From Bacteroidia bacterium (GTDB lineage Bacteria > Bacteroidota > Bacteroidia > J057), in contig JAWPMV010000001.1 of NCBI GenBank assembly GCA_033391075.1, positions 2,170,001 to 2,234,000 of the forward strand: a stretch of 64,000 nt of DNA, given 5' to 3'. The notes beneath the pieces were generated by a model. The model did no database searches, was not told the DNA's origin, and saw only the letters and a program-made list of their open reading frames with translations. The translations under genes were made by a program, and so were the position numbers. How positions within the stretch are numbered: position 1 is the first letter of the stretch; every line of letters begins with the position of its first letter. Shown here piece after piece: positions 8,170 to 16,160 of this stretch.

Positions 8170-8632
8170 GCTTTTAGCAGGCAAGTTCCCGACGGCCATT
8201 TTGGAACAAGAACTGGAGGTAAAGCAGCCTTTTTTAGTGCTGGAAGCCAAACAACTACCTGAATTTTGTGAATTCTGCTTGAAAGATGAAAGATTATATT
8301 TTGATTTTCTTCATTGTATCAGTGGGGTAGATTTGGGAGAATCGAGCGGTAAACTAGAGCTCGTATACCATTTGAGCTCTTTGATCCATGAGCATCAAAT
8401 AGTACTAAAAGTTCGCATGGAGCGTGAAAATCCTGCTCCCATTCCTTCTGTTTCTGCTATATGGAGAGCGGCCGATTGGCATGAAAGAGAGGCCTTTGAC
8501 CTGCTGGGTATTCCATTTTCTGATCATCCGGATCTAAGACGAATTTTATTGCCCGATGATTGGGAAGGAAATCCTCTGAGAAAGGATTATGTAGAGGCGG
8601 AAAAGTATAGGGATATTAAAATAAAATATTAA
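8147..8632 (+). CDS. nuoC: NADH-quinone oxidoreductase subunit C (30-kDa subunit)
   Basis: 161 residues from ATG 8147 ([15 protein letters not shown]). An in-frame ATG at 8060 would give a 29-residue basic extension lying wholly inside nuoB, so it is rejected. The signature of the 30-kDa subunit is complete: [31 protein letters not shown] with [11 protein letters not shown] near the C-terminus. NuoC packs on NuoD in the quinone-binding part of the peripheral arm. The N-terminal half ([15 protein letters not shown]) also fits. The gene is separate from nuoD, not fused as in Enterobacteria. A 154-base gap follows before the nuoD ATG, unusual in an otherwise overlapping operon. Confidence 0.95.
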   Translation: MEVAKIVELLAGKFPTAILEQELEVKQPFLVLEAKQLPEFCEFCLKDERLYFDFLHCISGVDLGESSGKLELVYHLSSLIHEHQIVLKVRMERENPAPIPSVSAIWRAADWHEREAFDLLGIPFSDHPDLRRILLPDDWEGNPLRKDYVEAEKYRDIKIKY

Positions 8633-8692
8633 TGTTTTCTCGCGTTCTCGTTTTCTTGTTGAGTCTATATAATACCTGGAACAGGGAAACAC

Positions 8693-8738
8693 CAGAACAC
8701 CCAATTCAAACTACAACACTTTAACACTACAACACATT
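8693..8738 (+). repeat. Dispersed intergenic repeat, copy 1 (between nuoC and nuoD)
   Basis: This stretch contains AACTACAACACTTTAACACT followed by ACAACAC. The same motif appears twice more in the window: inverted at 20442..20480 and direct at 20497..20526. Over 27 bases, copy 1 and the 20497 copy differ at four positions. Upstream of the core, copy 1 and the inverted copy also share a CAGAAC-ACCCAA-TCAA segment. The agreement is too long for chance and points to a dispersed, non-coding repeat. Confidence 0.55.
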
Positions 8739-8786
8739 AAAACTCCTCCCACATCCGGCTTAAAGCGGAAGCTCAGCTCCGAAGAG

Positions 8787-9911
8787 ATGCTCATCAACAT
8801 TGGGCCTCAGCATCCCTCAACACATGGGGTTTTGCGTCTGGAGGTGGTGACAGATGGAGAGATAGTGAAAGAAGTGATCCCACATCTGGGCTATCTGCAT
8901 AGATGTTTTGAAAAGCATGCCGAGGCTTTGACCTATCCTCAGATTCTGCCCTACACAGATCGCATGGATTACCTTTCTTCCATGAATAATAATCATGCGC
9001 TGGTAATGGGAGTAGAGCGGATGATGGGAATTGAAAATGAGATCCCTAAAAGAATTGAATACATACGCGTGCTCGTTTGTGAGTTGAATCGCATCGCCTC
9101 TCATATGATTGCACTCGGAACCTATGGACTTGATATCGGAGCATTTACGCCCTTTCTCTGGACCTTTAGAGATCGGGAGCATATCATGAATCTGCTCGAA
9201 TGGGCAAGTGGTTCTCGTATGCTTTACAATTATATCTGGGTAGGAGGCTTATTTTTCGATTTGCCTTTGGGCTTTGAGGAAAGATGTGCCGAATTTGTCC
9301 AGTACTTTCGCCCAAAAATGGATGAGCTCAACCGACTCATTACAGAAAATGAGATTTTCATTCGAAGAACTGCCAATGTGGGCGTATTACCTCTTTCTCT
9401 AGCGGTCAACTATGGCTGTTCTGGTCCTATGTTGAGAGGGTCTGGATTGAAATGGGATTTGAGGAAAGTTGATGCCTATTCCGTATATGGAGAACTTGAC
9501 TTTGAGATTGCTGTAGGGAAAGGAGAAATGGGAAGTCTGGGAGATTGCTGGGATCGTTTTAAAGTCAGGGTGGATGAAGTAGAAGAGTCCCTGAAGATCA
9601 TTTCTCAATGTCTTGAAAAGCTCAAGAAAAAATATGCGCGAAGCCCTGATTTTGATCCCAGAGCTTTCTGTCCTCCCAAAGCCAGACCTAAGGCCCAGGA
9701 ATATTATGTGCGCGCAGAAAACCCTCGTGGAGAATTAGGCTTTTATTTTGTTGCAGACGGGAAAAAAGACATTCCTTACAGATGTAAAGCCCGTACTCCC
9801 AGTTTTTGCAATTTGAGTGTGTTGTCCGAATTGTCAAAAGGAGTGATGATTGCCGACTTGGTTGCGATTATTGGCAGTATTGATATTGTACTTGGTGAGG
9901 TTGATCGTTAA
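8787..9911 (+). CDS. nuoD: NADH-quinone oxidoreductase subunit D (49-kDa subunit)
   Basis: 374 residues. NuoD forms the quinone-binding cavity with NuoB. Diagnostic segments are [18 protein letters not shown] at the start, [30 protein letters not shown], and the C-terminal [15 protein letters not shown]...[20 protein letters not shown]. The ATG used opens almost directly on GPQHP, whereas most NuoD proteins have 10-40 residues before it. The frame is open upstream to 8673 and encodes LSSEE just before the ATG, but offers no ATG, GTG or TTG there. The true start may be a non-standard codon, or the original 5' end was changed by the repeat that lies there. It is the last nuo gene here; nuoE-N do not follow. 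Confidence 0.94.
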   Translation: MLINIGPQHPSTHGVLRLEVVTDGEIVKEVIPHLGYLHRCFEKHAEALTYPQILPYTDRMDYLSSMNNNHALVMGVERMMGIENEIPKRIEYIRVLVCELNRIASHMIALGTYGLDIGAFTPFLWTFRDREHIMNLLEWASGSRMLYNYIWVGGLFFDLPLGFEERCAEFVQYFRPKMDELNRLITENEIFIRRTANVGVLPLSLAVNYGCSGPMLRGSGLKWDLRKVDAYSVYGELDFEIAVGKGEMGSLGDCWDRFKVRVDEVEESLKIISQCLEKLKKKYARSPDFDPRAFCPPKARPKAQEYYVRAENPRGELGFYFVADGKKDIPYRCKARTPSFCNLSVLSELSKGVMIADLVAIIGSIDIVLGEVDR

Positions 9912-9938
9912 CTTGGGAAAACTAAATTCTACTACTAC

Positions 9939-10778
9939 ATGCATCCTTTTAATGATAAAGTCGCCGTTGTTACAGGCGCATCCTCCGGAATCGGTAAAGC
10001 ACTGGCTCAGGCATTTGCCAAATACGGTTGCCATGTTGCGATCGCAGACATTCGCCCTCAAGAATTAGAAGAAACACGTGCCAGTCTTGAGCAATATGGA
10101 AAGACTTATAAAGCCTACACCCTCGATGTATCCAATAAAGATGCGATCTATGCTTTTGCGGATCAGGTGGCAGCAGACTTTCCTTCGGTTGATATTGTGA
10201 TCAATAATGCCGGAGTATCACTTACAACTCCTATGGCTCAGGCCAAAATGGAAGATTTTCACTGGTTGATGGATATCAATTTCTGGGGAATGGTATATGG
10301 CTGTCAGGCCTTTCTCCCTCATTTGCTAAAGCAAAAAGAAGCCTGGTTAAGCAATGTATCCAGTATATTCGGAATGATCGGTGTGCCATCTCAAGGGACC
10401 TATTGTGCCAGTAAGTTTGCCATCCGCGGCTATACGGAAAGCCTTCGTCAGGAATTCAAGCGAAGCAAATTGAAAGTATCTGCCATTCATCCTGGAGGAG
10501 TAAAGACCAATATTGTGAGATGGGGAAAAGTGGAATCTTCTTATGCCGATGAAGAGCGACAAAAAAGTATGATAGCCGGTTTTGATAAAGTGGCAAAGAC
10601 CACCCCTGAAAAAGCAGCTGAAATCATCATTAAAGGCATGGCTAAAGGCAAGAAGCGAATTCTGGTTGGAGGGGATGCCTGGTTCCTGGATAAAATGGCG
10701 AGATTATTTCCTCAAGGCTATGATGCCATCGTAGGAAGAGAGTTTCAAAAGGTGGATGACTTTGAGGCGGGAAGCTGA
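9939..10778 (+). CDS. Short-chain dehydrogenase/reductase (SDR)
   Basis: 279 residues, classical SDR length plus a short C-terminal extension. The NAD(P)-binding motif TGASSGIG is at residues 12-19, NNAG at 89-92, and the catalytic set is S141/S142, Y155 and K159 (TYCASK). An Asp-Ile-Arg after beta-strand 2 (IADIRP) suggests NAD preference. The extension (KKRILVGGDAWFLDKMARLFPQGY) resembles lipid- or sterol-acting SDRs that associate with membranes, but the substrate cannot be read from sequence. The gene lies 27 bases after nuoD on the same strand and probably shares its transcript. It converges on the TetR gene. Confidence 0.9.
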   Translation: MHPFNDKVAVVTGASSGIGKALAQAFAKYGCHVAIADIRPQELEETRASLEQYGKTYKAYTLDVSNKDAIYAFADQVAADFPSVDIVINNAGVSLTTPMAQAKMEDFHWLMDINFWGMVYGCQAFLPHLLKQKEAWLSNVSSIFGMIGVPSQGTYCASKFAIRGYTESLRQEFKRSKLKVSAIHPGGVKTNIVRWGKVESSYADEERQKSMIAGFDKVAKTTPEKAAEIIIKGMAKGKKRILVGGDAWFLDKMARLFPQGYDAIVGREFQKVDDFEAGS

Positions 10779-10783
10779 AGATT

Positions 10784-11389
10784 TTAGCTAGGACTACTTC
10801 TGAATTTCCTGAATTCTTCCCTTCCTTTCTGGGTGCAAATGCCTCTCAGATAAGGCCAGATGATGTTAGAGAAAAGGGCTTCATTTCCCTGGGTATAAAA
10901 GGCCTCGTCTTCCAGCATACTTTTTAGTAGAATGGTGATCGTACGAGAGGCGATTTCCGTATCTACATGGGCCACAAATATGCCTTCATTGATGCCTTGA
11001 ACCAACAACTCCTGTGTCCTGTGTTTTCCAAAAGCTTCATCATTGTCCCAAAGCTCTGGAAAGTATTTGGCGATGTCGTTAAAGAAATTTGGATTTACCC
11101 GATTGAAGGCCTCAACGGAACGGCGATAAAATTTGATCAGGGTTTCCGCTATGTTCTGGGCATTTTCTTTCAGGCTATTATATTCCAGCTGAGAGTCGTT
11201 TTTATAGAGGTCAAAACATTCACGTACCAGTCCTGTCTTGTCTCCGAAAATATTGTAGAGGGTTTTGCTCGAAATATTGAGCGTCTGAGTGATCTGGCCA
11301 ACAGTTACACTCCGGATTCCATATTTCAAAAAGAGCTTCAAAGAGCCCCGTATATAAATATTTTTCTTTTCTACGCTTTCCCCAATCAT
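10784..11389 (-). CDS. TetR/AcrR-family transcriptional regulator
   Basis: 201 residues. The N-terminal DNA-binding domain (about 8-55) has the helix-turn-helix VTVGQITQTLNISSKTLYNIFGDKTGL, followed by a helical ligand-binding domain with many aromatic residues. The start overlaps the stop of the thioesterase gene by four bases (ATGA), so the two are co-transcribed with the thioesterase first. TetR proteins usually repress nearby genes until a small hydrophobic ligand binds. The surrounding SDR, acyl-CoA ligase and thioesterase genes suggest an acyl-CoA or fatty-acid ligand. That is inference from context. Confidence 0.88.
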   Translation of the reverse strand: MIGESVEKKNIYIRGSLKLFLKYGIRSVTVGQITQTLNISSKTLYNIFGDKTGLVRECFDLYKNDSQLEYNSLKENAQNIAETLIKFYRRSVEAFNRVNPNFFNDIAKYFPELWDNDEAFGKHRTQELLVQGINEGIFVAHVDTEIASRTITILLKSMLEDEAFYTQGNEALFSNIIWPYLRGICTQKGREEFRKFRSSPS

Positions 11390-11814
11390 TTTTCTGATCT
11401 ATAAACACTAAAAACCGCACGACCCTCAGCAACTAGTTTTTCACCATTCTCCTGCCAGGCTTGCATTTTTACAGAGATAACACGATTCCCATTTTTTACA
11501 AGCTCTCCCGTAACGGTGAGATCTGTAGGGCCAGCTCCTCTTAAATAATCAATCCGTAAATCGATGGTTGAGACTTTCTCTTTAGGTGATTTCAGGGTAC
11601 CCATTGCGACTATTCCGCCAGCAGAATCCATAGCGGTAGCTATCACGCCTCCATGCCATCGTCGGGTTCTCGGATCTCCAATTACTTCTTCCCGAAAAGG
11701 AATCAAGAGTTTTGAAAATCCTTCGCGGTATTCCAATAATTGAAGATTGAGAAATTTATGAAATGGAATTACCTCTTCTGTGATTTGCTTCAGTACGTCG
11801 TCAGAAACTAGCAT
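11386..11814 (-). CDS. PaaI-type hotdog-fold thioesterase
   Basis: 142 residues, the normal length for a single hotdog domain. The family motif is visible: RRWHGGVIATAMDSAGGIVAMG, where the HGG loop and the Asp in AMDSAGG shape the thioester site, then VSTIDLRIDYLRGA and VISVKMQAWQENGEKLVAEGRAVFSVY. Members hydrolyse acyl- or aryl-acyl-CoA thioesters in the cytoplasm. It is the first gene of a two-gene unit with the TetR regulator, with a four-base overlap. The exact acyl chain is not predictable. Confidence 0.88.
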   Translation of the reverse strand: MLVSDDVLKQITEEVIPFHKFLNLQLLEYREGFSKLLIPFREEVIGDPRTRRWHGGVIATAMDSAGGIVAMGTLKSPKEKVSTIDLRIDYLRGAGPTDLTVTGELVKNGNRVISVKMQAWQENGEKLVAEGRAVFSVYRSEK

Positions 11815-11918
11815 GCAGATTCCCTTACTATCAAATTTGAAAATGCAGGATGAAATTCAGTCCAAAGCTATGGAAAATATTTCGATTTCCAAATTTTCCT
11901 TTGGGTGGTAGATATAAA

Positions 11919-11949
11919 AAAAATCCGGGAAGAAGCTTCCCGGATTTTT
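11919..11949 (-). terminator. Intrinsic terminator of the quinone-reductase-like gene
   Basis: A 14-bp stem (11919..11932 with 11936..11949, core ATCCGGGAAG) with a 3-base loop and A/T flanks. On the minus strand it ends in a T-run. It lies 21 bases after the minus-strand stop at 11971. The rest of the gap 11815..11970 shows nothing else clear. Confidence 0.85.
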
Positions 11950-11970
11950 TATCTTTTGAACAATTATGGT

Positions 11971-12984
11971 TTACTCATCGGCAACTTTGAGGACGAGTTT
12001 CCCCATTTTTTTTCCATCAAAAAGTCTCATGAGGGTAGTGGGGAAATTTTCCAATCCTTCTACGATATACTCTTTGTTTTTGAGTTTGCCTTCTGCCATC
12101 CATCCGGCCATTTCTCTAGCTGCTTTTCCGTAATTAGCAACATTGTCAAATACAACGATTCCTTCCATTCGGGCTCTGTTTACCAATAGGGAAAGGTAAT
12201 TACTTGGGCCTTTTACAGGGCTAGTATTGTTGTATTGAGAAATCGCGCCACAAATGACTATGCGGGCTTTCATATTTATGCGGGTCAAAACTGTATCCAG
12301 AATTTCTCCACCTACATTATCAAAATATACATCTACTCCCTGAGGGCAGGTTCTTTTGATAGCAGATCTCAGGTGCTCATCCTGGTTTTTGTAATCAATA
12401 CAATCATCAAAGCCCAATTCTTCTATGACATAGCGGCACTTTTCAGGTCCTCCTGCTATACCAACGGTTCTACAGCCTTTGATTTTGGCAATTTGGCCTA
12501 CGACAGATCCTACCGCTCCTGCAGCACCAGATACGAGAACAGTTTCTCCTTCTTTGGGTTGCCCGGTATCCAGGATACCAAAATAGGCCGTCATTCCTGG
12601 CATCCCCAATACGGATAAATAGGTAGGTAGGGGAGCAAAGCTTGTATCTACTTTTACCAGATCTTTGGCTTTGGCAATATGGTACTCCTGTACCCCTCCG
12701 CCTCCGGTTACATATTGTCCTTTTGCAAAGCCATCGGCTTTGGAGTCTACGACAATTCCGGCAGTACCTGCACGCATGACTTCTCCGATTTGTACCGGAC
12801 GGATGTAGGATTTTCCTTCATTCAACCAACCCCGCATAGCAGGATCCAATGAGATGTAGAGGATTTTAACCAAAACTTCTCCGTCTTCGAGCTCGCGAAG
12901 CGGCTGCTCTTCAAAATTAAAGGTCTTTTCATCGGCAAATCCGATGGGTCTTTGGGCGAGGGTAAAGGCTTTGCTTTTCAGCAT
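11971..12984 (-). CDS. NADP-dependent medium-chain oxidoreductase (CurA/prostaglandin-reductase type)
   Basis: 337 residues, zinc-free medium-chain dehydrogenase/reductase. Visible marks of the leukotriene B4 dehydrogenase/CurA branch are SLDPAMRGWLNE near residue 45, the Rossmann motif SGAAGAVGSVVGQIAK (152-167), FDNVGGEILD and ICGAISQYN. The branch reduces the double bond of alpha,beta-unsaturated ketones or aldehydes with NADPH. There are no zinc-binding cysteine clusters. It is followed by its own terminator and preceded 18 bases upstream by an SDR gene on the same strand, so it is likely the last gene of a transcript from 15510 leftward. A role in handling lipid-derived enones fits the neighbours but is inferred. 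Confidence 0.9.
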   Translation of the reverse strand: MLKSKAFTLAQRPIGFADEKTFNFEEQPLRELEDGEVLVKILYISLDPAMRGWLNEGKSYIRPVQIGEVMRAGTAGIVVDSKADGFAKGQYVTGGGGVQEYHIAKAKDLVKVDTSFAPLPTYLSVLGMPGMTAYFGILDTGQPKEGETVLVSGAAGAVGSVVGQIAKIKGCRTVGIAGGPEKCRYVIEELGFDDCIDYKNQDEHLRSAIKRTCPQGVDVYFDNVGGEILDTVLTRINMKARIVICGAISQYNNTSPVKGPSNYLSLLVNRARMEGIVVFDNVANYGKAAREMAGWMAEGKLKNKEYIVEGLENFPTTLMRLFDGKKMGKLVLKVADE

Positions 12985-13002
12985 GATGTTGCGAATTTAG
13001 AT

Positions 13003-13752
13003 TTATATAGTTAGACCTCCGTCAGCGGTAAAGATGCTTCCGGTTATGAAGGCGCCCGAATCGCTTGCCAGCAAAGTTGCCAGACCTGCAATATCCTTGG
13101 GTTGACCGTCGTATTTGATGGCTTGTTGAGACATGATCATTTTATAGATCTGCTCATTTTCAAGCATAGTTTTACTCAATTTTGTTTTGATGAAACCGGG
13201 GCAAATGGCATTTACCCGTATTCCGTCCGTTCCCCATTCCTGTGCGAATACTTTCGTCAGCATAATCAAAGCCGCTTTAGAAACACTATAAACGCCCAAT
13301 CCCTGACTAGGACTTTGGCCTTCAACACTGGAGATATTTATAATAGAACCTCCTCCGCGAACTTTCATATGGGGATGTACCTGACGGCTGAGTTCGAAGG
13401 GACCTTTGAGGTTGACATCAAAGGTCTTGTCATATTGCCAATCCATGATACTCAGGACAGGTCCAAAGTGTAGACTGGTACCCGCATTGTTTACCAGAAT
13501 ATCTATCCCTCCATATTCTGCTATTACTTCTTCTACAAAGCCCGGGATCTCTTCTACTTTTCCTACATTACAGGCGAGGCCTACCGCTTCCAGTCCTTCT
13601 GATCGAAATCTTGCAGCTACCTCATCAACTGCTTCTTGCTTTCGGCTGCTGATAACAACTTTTGCCCCTGCTTTAGCGAGATCATAGGCGATTGCCTCTC
13701 CGATTCCTTTACTAGCACCGGTTACTATCGCGACTTTTCCTTTAAGGTCCAT
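13003..13752 (-). CDS. Short-chain dehydrogenase/reductase (SDR)
   Basis: 249 residues, a classical SDR. Motifs are TGASKGIG (11-18), NNAG (88-91), active-site S141/S142, Y155 and K159 (VYSVSK), and the closing SGAFITGSIFTADGG typical of the FabG/glucose-1-dehydrogenase-like branch. An Ser-Arg-Lys after beta-2 (ISSRKQ) suggests NADPH preference. It lies between the acyl-CoA ligase and the quinone-reductase-like gene on the same strand, with gaps of 69 and 18 bases. A 3-hydroxyacyl-CoA or 3-oxoacyl substrate would be in keeping with these neighbours, but substrate specificity in SDRs cannot be read from motifs. Confidence 0.9.
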   Translation of the reverse strand: MDLKGKVAIVTGASKGIGEAIAYDLAKAGAKVVISSRKQEAVDEVAARFRSEGLEAVGLACNVGKVEEIPGFVEEVIAEYGGIDILVNNAGTSLHFGPVLSIMDWQYDKTFDVNLKGPFELSRQVHPHMKVRGGGSIINISSVEGQSPSQGLGVYSVSKAALIMLTKVFAQEWGTDGIRVNAICPGFIKTKLSKTMLENEQIYKMIMSQQAIKYDGQPKDIAGLATLLASDSGAFITGSIFTADGGLTI

Positions 13753-13821
13753 GTAATTTCAATTTTGGAGATGAAATTCGAAATAAAGGAAAAGCCCTGC
13801 CTTTTTCATTAAACAGGTATA

Positions 13822-15510
13822 TTATTCCCAGATCACAGGATTCTCCCCTTCATTGTACCACTCTTCCATGCGGACTTTGTATCGGGCATCCATAACATTA
13901 CGCTTGACCTTAAGGGTAGGGGTCATAAGGCCATTTTCAACCGTCCAAAGGTCTGCCGTAATCACCAACTTGTTGATCTTTTCGTAGTCAGCTACCGAAT
14001 CGTTCACTGCTATGAGGGTATCTGTCAAACTTTCTTCTACCTCTGCCTTGTCCATATGTCGAGCACCTTCAGAGAGATTGACAAGGGCGAAAGGCTGGGG
14101 GAGTCCATAGCCAACTACGCAAACCTGTTCGATCAGTGTATTTGAAGCAAACATGCGCTCCATGGGCACAGGAATGACATATTCTGCTTTAGAAGTCTTG
14201 AACATATCTTTTACTCTACCCGTGATTTTTATGTAGCCTTCTGGAGTGATTTCAGCCATATCTCCCGTATGTAGCCATCCATCTTTTATGACAGCAGCAG
14301 TTGCTTCCGGATTTTTGTAGTATCCATCCATCACCCAGTCAGCTTTCATCAAAAGTTCCTGAGTTTCAGGATCAACCTTAAGTTCACAGCCTGGATAAGG
14401 TTTCCCTACAGTTCCTACACGTATGGCTTCTCTGGGATTGATTGTACAGACGGCACTGTTTTCTGTCATGCCATATCCTTCGCTGATTTTGATGCCTACT
14501 TTTTTGAACCATTCTATGGTTGAGGCTGAAATAGGGGCGGCTCCAGAAATCAACCATTCAGCTCTATCCAATCCCAAGCCTTTCTGAATTTTTCTTTTTA
14601 CGAGACCGGAGACGATCGGAATTTTGAGGAGCTTGTCAAGTTTCTCTTGTGGCATTTTATCCAAAATACCCATCTGGAATTTGGTCCAGATTCGGGGAAC
14701 GGCCAGAAAAACCGAAGGTCTTGCATGCTGAAGGTTAGCAGCAAAGGTGTCCAGGGATTCTACAAAATAAATGGTGCCACCCGTAAGGAAGCTGCCATTT
14801 TCCACCAATGCTCTTTCCGCTACATGATTCAAAGGCAGGTAGGAAAAGAAAGTAGGATCTTTGAGTTGATCAAATTTTGTGAGTTCCAGGGTAGGTTTAT
14901 TGCCGGCGCAGTTAGTGTAGTATTTTTGCATGACCCCTTTGGGGGTTCCGGTTGTTCCAGAAGTATATACGATGGTTTCCAGATCGTCCATATTTGGTTT
15001 GTGATCTTCAGCTGCTGGCTCATATTTATCCAAGAGATCTTGCCACTTTTCAAATTTCTCAGCAGTAGAGATGGGGAAGGAAATACATCTGACATTGTCG
15101 GGTACTCCATTGTAAACCGCATGGGTATCATCCAACTTCCCTACAAAGAGAACCCGGGATTCACTATGCTCCAGGAGCTGCCTCAGCTGATCTGCATTCA
15201 GGTTTGGATAAAATGGAACTGAGACATGTCCACTCATTTTGATGGCCAGGTCACAAATGATCCATCTTGCACAGTTTTTAGATACCAGGCCTATTTTGCT
15301 ATGAGGCGGAAGATCCATATCTCTGAGTGCTGCAGCGATACGTCTTGCTTCATTTCCTACCTGGGCCCAGGTGAAATCATGCCATTGGCCATTGAGGGGC
15401 TGACGTAGATAGACGGCGTTGGGCTTGATTTTTTCCCATTTATAGAATAACTCCAGTGAGGTGAGTAGGTCCTCGGAAACGGCCTGGGGATTTGTAGTAG
15501 CCTGATTCAT
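13822..15510 (-). CDS. AMP-binding long-chain acyl-CoA synthetase-like enzyme
   Basis: 562 residues. It activates a carboxylic acid to an acyl-adenylate and then to the CoA thioester. The adenylation P-loop YTSGTTGTPKG is at 182-192, GYGMTENSA in the middle, and the hinge region LHTGDMAEITPEGYIKITGRVKDMFKTSKAEYV near residue 420. The phrase EGYIKITGRVKD is the linker/hinge motif of the family; the segment KTSKAEYVIPVPME suits the bacterial FAA1-like (FadD15) branch. Shorter than the ~590-600 residues of close relatives but with no obvious gap. First gene of a likely transcript with the SDR and oxidoreductase genes downstream. Confidence 0.9.
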   Translation of the reverse strand: MNQATTNPQAVSEDLLTSLELFYKWEKIKPNAVYLRQPLNGQWHDFTWAQVGNEARRIAAALRDMDLPPHSKIGLVSKNCARWIICDLAIKMSGHVSVPFYPNLNADQLRQLLEHSESRVLFVGKLDDTHAVYNGVPDNVRCISFPISTAEKFEKWQDLLDKYEPAAEDHKPNMDDLETIVYTSGTTGTPKGVMQKYYTNCAGNKPTLELTKFDQLKDPTFFSYLPLNHVAERALVENGSFLTGGTIYFVESLDTFAANLQHARPSVFLAVPRIWTKFQMGILDKMPQEKLDKLLKIPIVSGLVKRKIQKGLGLDRAEWLISGAAPISASTIEWFKKVGIKISEGYGMTENSAVCTINPREAIRVGTVGKPYPGCELKVDPETQELLMKADWVMDGYYKNPEATAAVIKDGWLHTGDMAEITPEGYIKITGRVKDMFKTSKAEYVIPVPMERMFASNTLIEQVCVVGYGLPQPFALVNLSEGARHMDKAEVEESLTDTLIAVNDSVADYEKINKLVITADLWTVENGLMTPTLKVKRNVMDARYKVRMEEWYNEGENPVIWE

Positions 15511-15643
15511 AATATTTTAATAGGTCTTTGTTTAATCTGCGCTGAAATTATAGATAATTCTTAAATAAACATATCTATGTGTAACTAATTTCGAGTGAAT
15601 TCGTTTTTTAAAGGGCAGAATAATACATCAGCTTTTGACACGC

Positions 15644-15763
15644 ATGAAGCAGTATTCATTACATATTTGGACATTATTGGCGGAGAACGTCAAGCACTCA
15701 GGCTTTGAAGAACCCGAACCGGAAGATCGAATCCTTCAATCGAACAACCGGATTCTACTCTGA
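15644..15763 (+). CDS. Possible 39-residue peptide or short transcript
   Basis: ATG 15644 to TGA 15761..15763 gives MKQYSLHIWTLLAEN... with an acidic middle (EEPEPED). The stop coincides with the first base of a strong terminator. A TAATTTCG sequence at 15586..15593 is one base off the TAnnTTTG -7 box. The sequence has no recognised family and no clear ribosome-binding site, so the 323-base gap 15511..15833 may hold a small RNA instead. The remaining part of the gap shows nothing else. Confidence 0.22.
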   Translation: MKQYSLHIWTLLAENVKHSGFEEPEPEDRILQSNNRILL

Positions 15764-15794
15764 AAAGCCTTGTCTAAACTGACGGGGCTTTTTT
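15763..15794 (+). terminator. Intrinsic terminator
   Basis: A 12-bp stem (15763..15774 with 15781..15792, two G-T pairs) with a 6-base loop, ending in a run of six T. It lies in the gap before the NfeD-like gene and would end a short plus-strand transcript starting around 15600. Confidence 0.8.
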
Positions 15795-15833
15795 GATTAA
15801 GAAAAGAATCTAAACACCAAATAAACACAACCT

Positions 15834-16094
15834 ATGAATTTGATTAAGTCCCTAATGAAAGGTCTGTTTAACAGGCCTGACGATGAACCTCCTGATGAAA
15901 ATACTTTTAGTAAAAAGTACCTCTCAGTGATCGGAAAGACGGGTAAGACCCTGACAAATTTGGGATTGACCGGACTTGTGGAAATTGATGGAAAGGAGTT
16001 TGAGGCTGAAAGCAAATCCGGATTCCTGAAAAATGACATACCCGTCAGGATTGTAGGTAAACATATGTCATGGTTATTGGTTGAAGCCATATAG
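15834..16094 (+). CDS. NfeD C-terminal-like (OB-fold) small protein
   Basis: 86 residues. The core IGKTGKTLTNLGLTGLVEIDGKEFEAESKSGFLKNDIPVRIV has the pattern of the soluble C-terminal OB-fold of NfeD proteins: G-x-G start, V-x-IDG-xx-EA, and a GFL(K/E)xxxPV(R/K)V strand. Membrane helices and the protease domain of long NfeD forms are absent, so this is a free-standing version. NfeD proteins work with stomatin-like partners in membrane quality control; no such partner is next to it here. The gene is isolated between a terminator upstream and a convergent peroxidase gene. Confidence 0.6.
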   Translation: MNLIKSLMKGLFNRPDDEPPDENTFSKKYLSVIGKTGKTLTNLGLTGLVEIDGKEFEAESKSGFLKNDIPVRIVGKHMSWLLVEAI

Positions 16095-16135
16095 ACCCAG
16101 ACATAAAGACATAAGCCTTTTTATTTAATTATAAG

Positions 16136-16158
16136 TCCGCCAATTCAGCCTTGGCGGG
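16136..16158. terminator. Weak hairpin between convergent genes
   Basis: TCCGCCAA (16136..16143) pairs with TTGGCGGG (16151..16158) across a 7-base loop. The flanks are only moderately T- or A-rich. It lies between the NfeD-like gene (+) and the peroxidase gene (-), where a shared terminator would be expected. Confidence 0.4.
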
Positions 16159-16160
16159 CT

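Noticed and set aside
14647-15222. 191-residue plus-strand open frame
   Set aside because: Antisense to the acyl-CoA ligase, which has all family motifs; no features in the shadow product.
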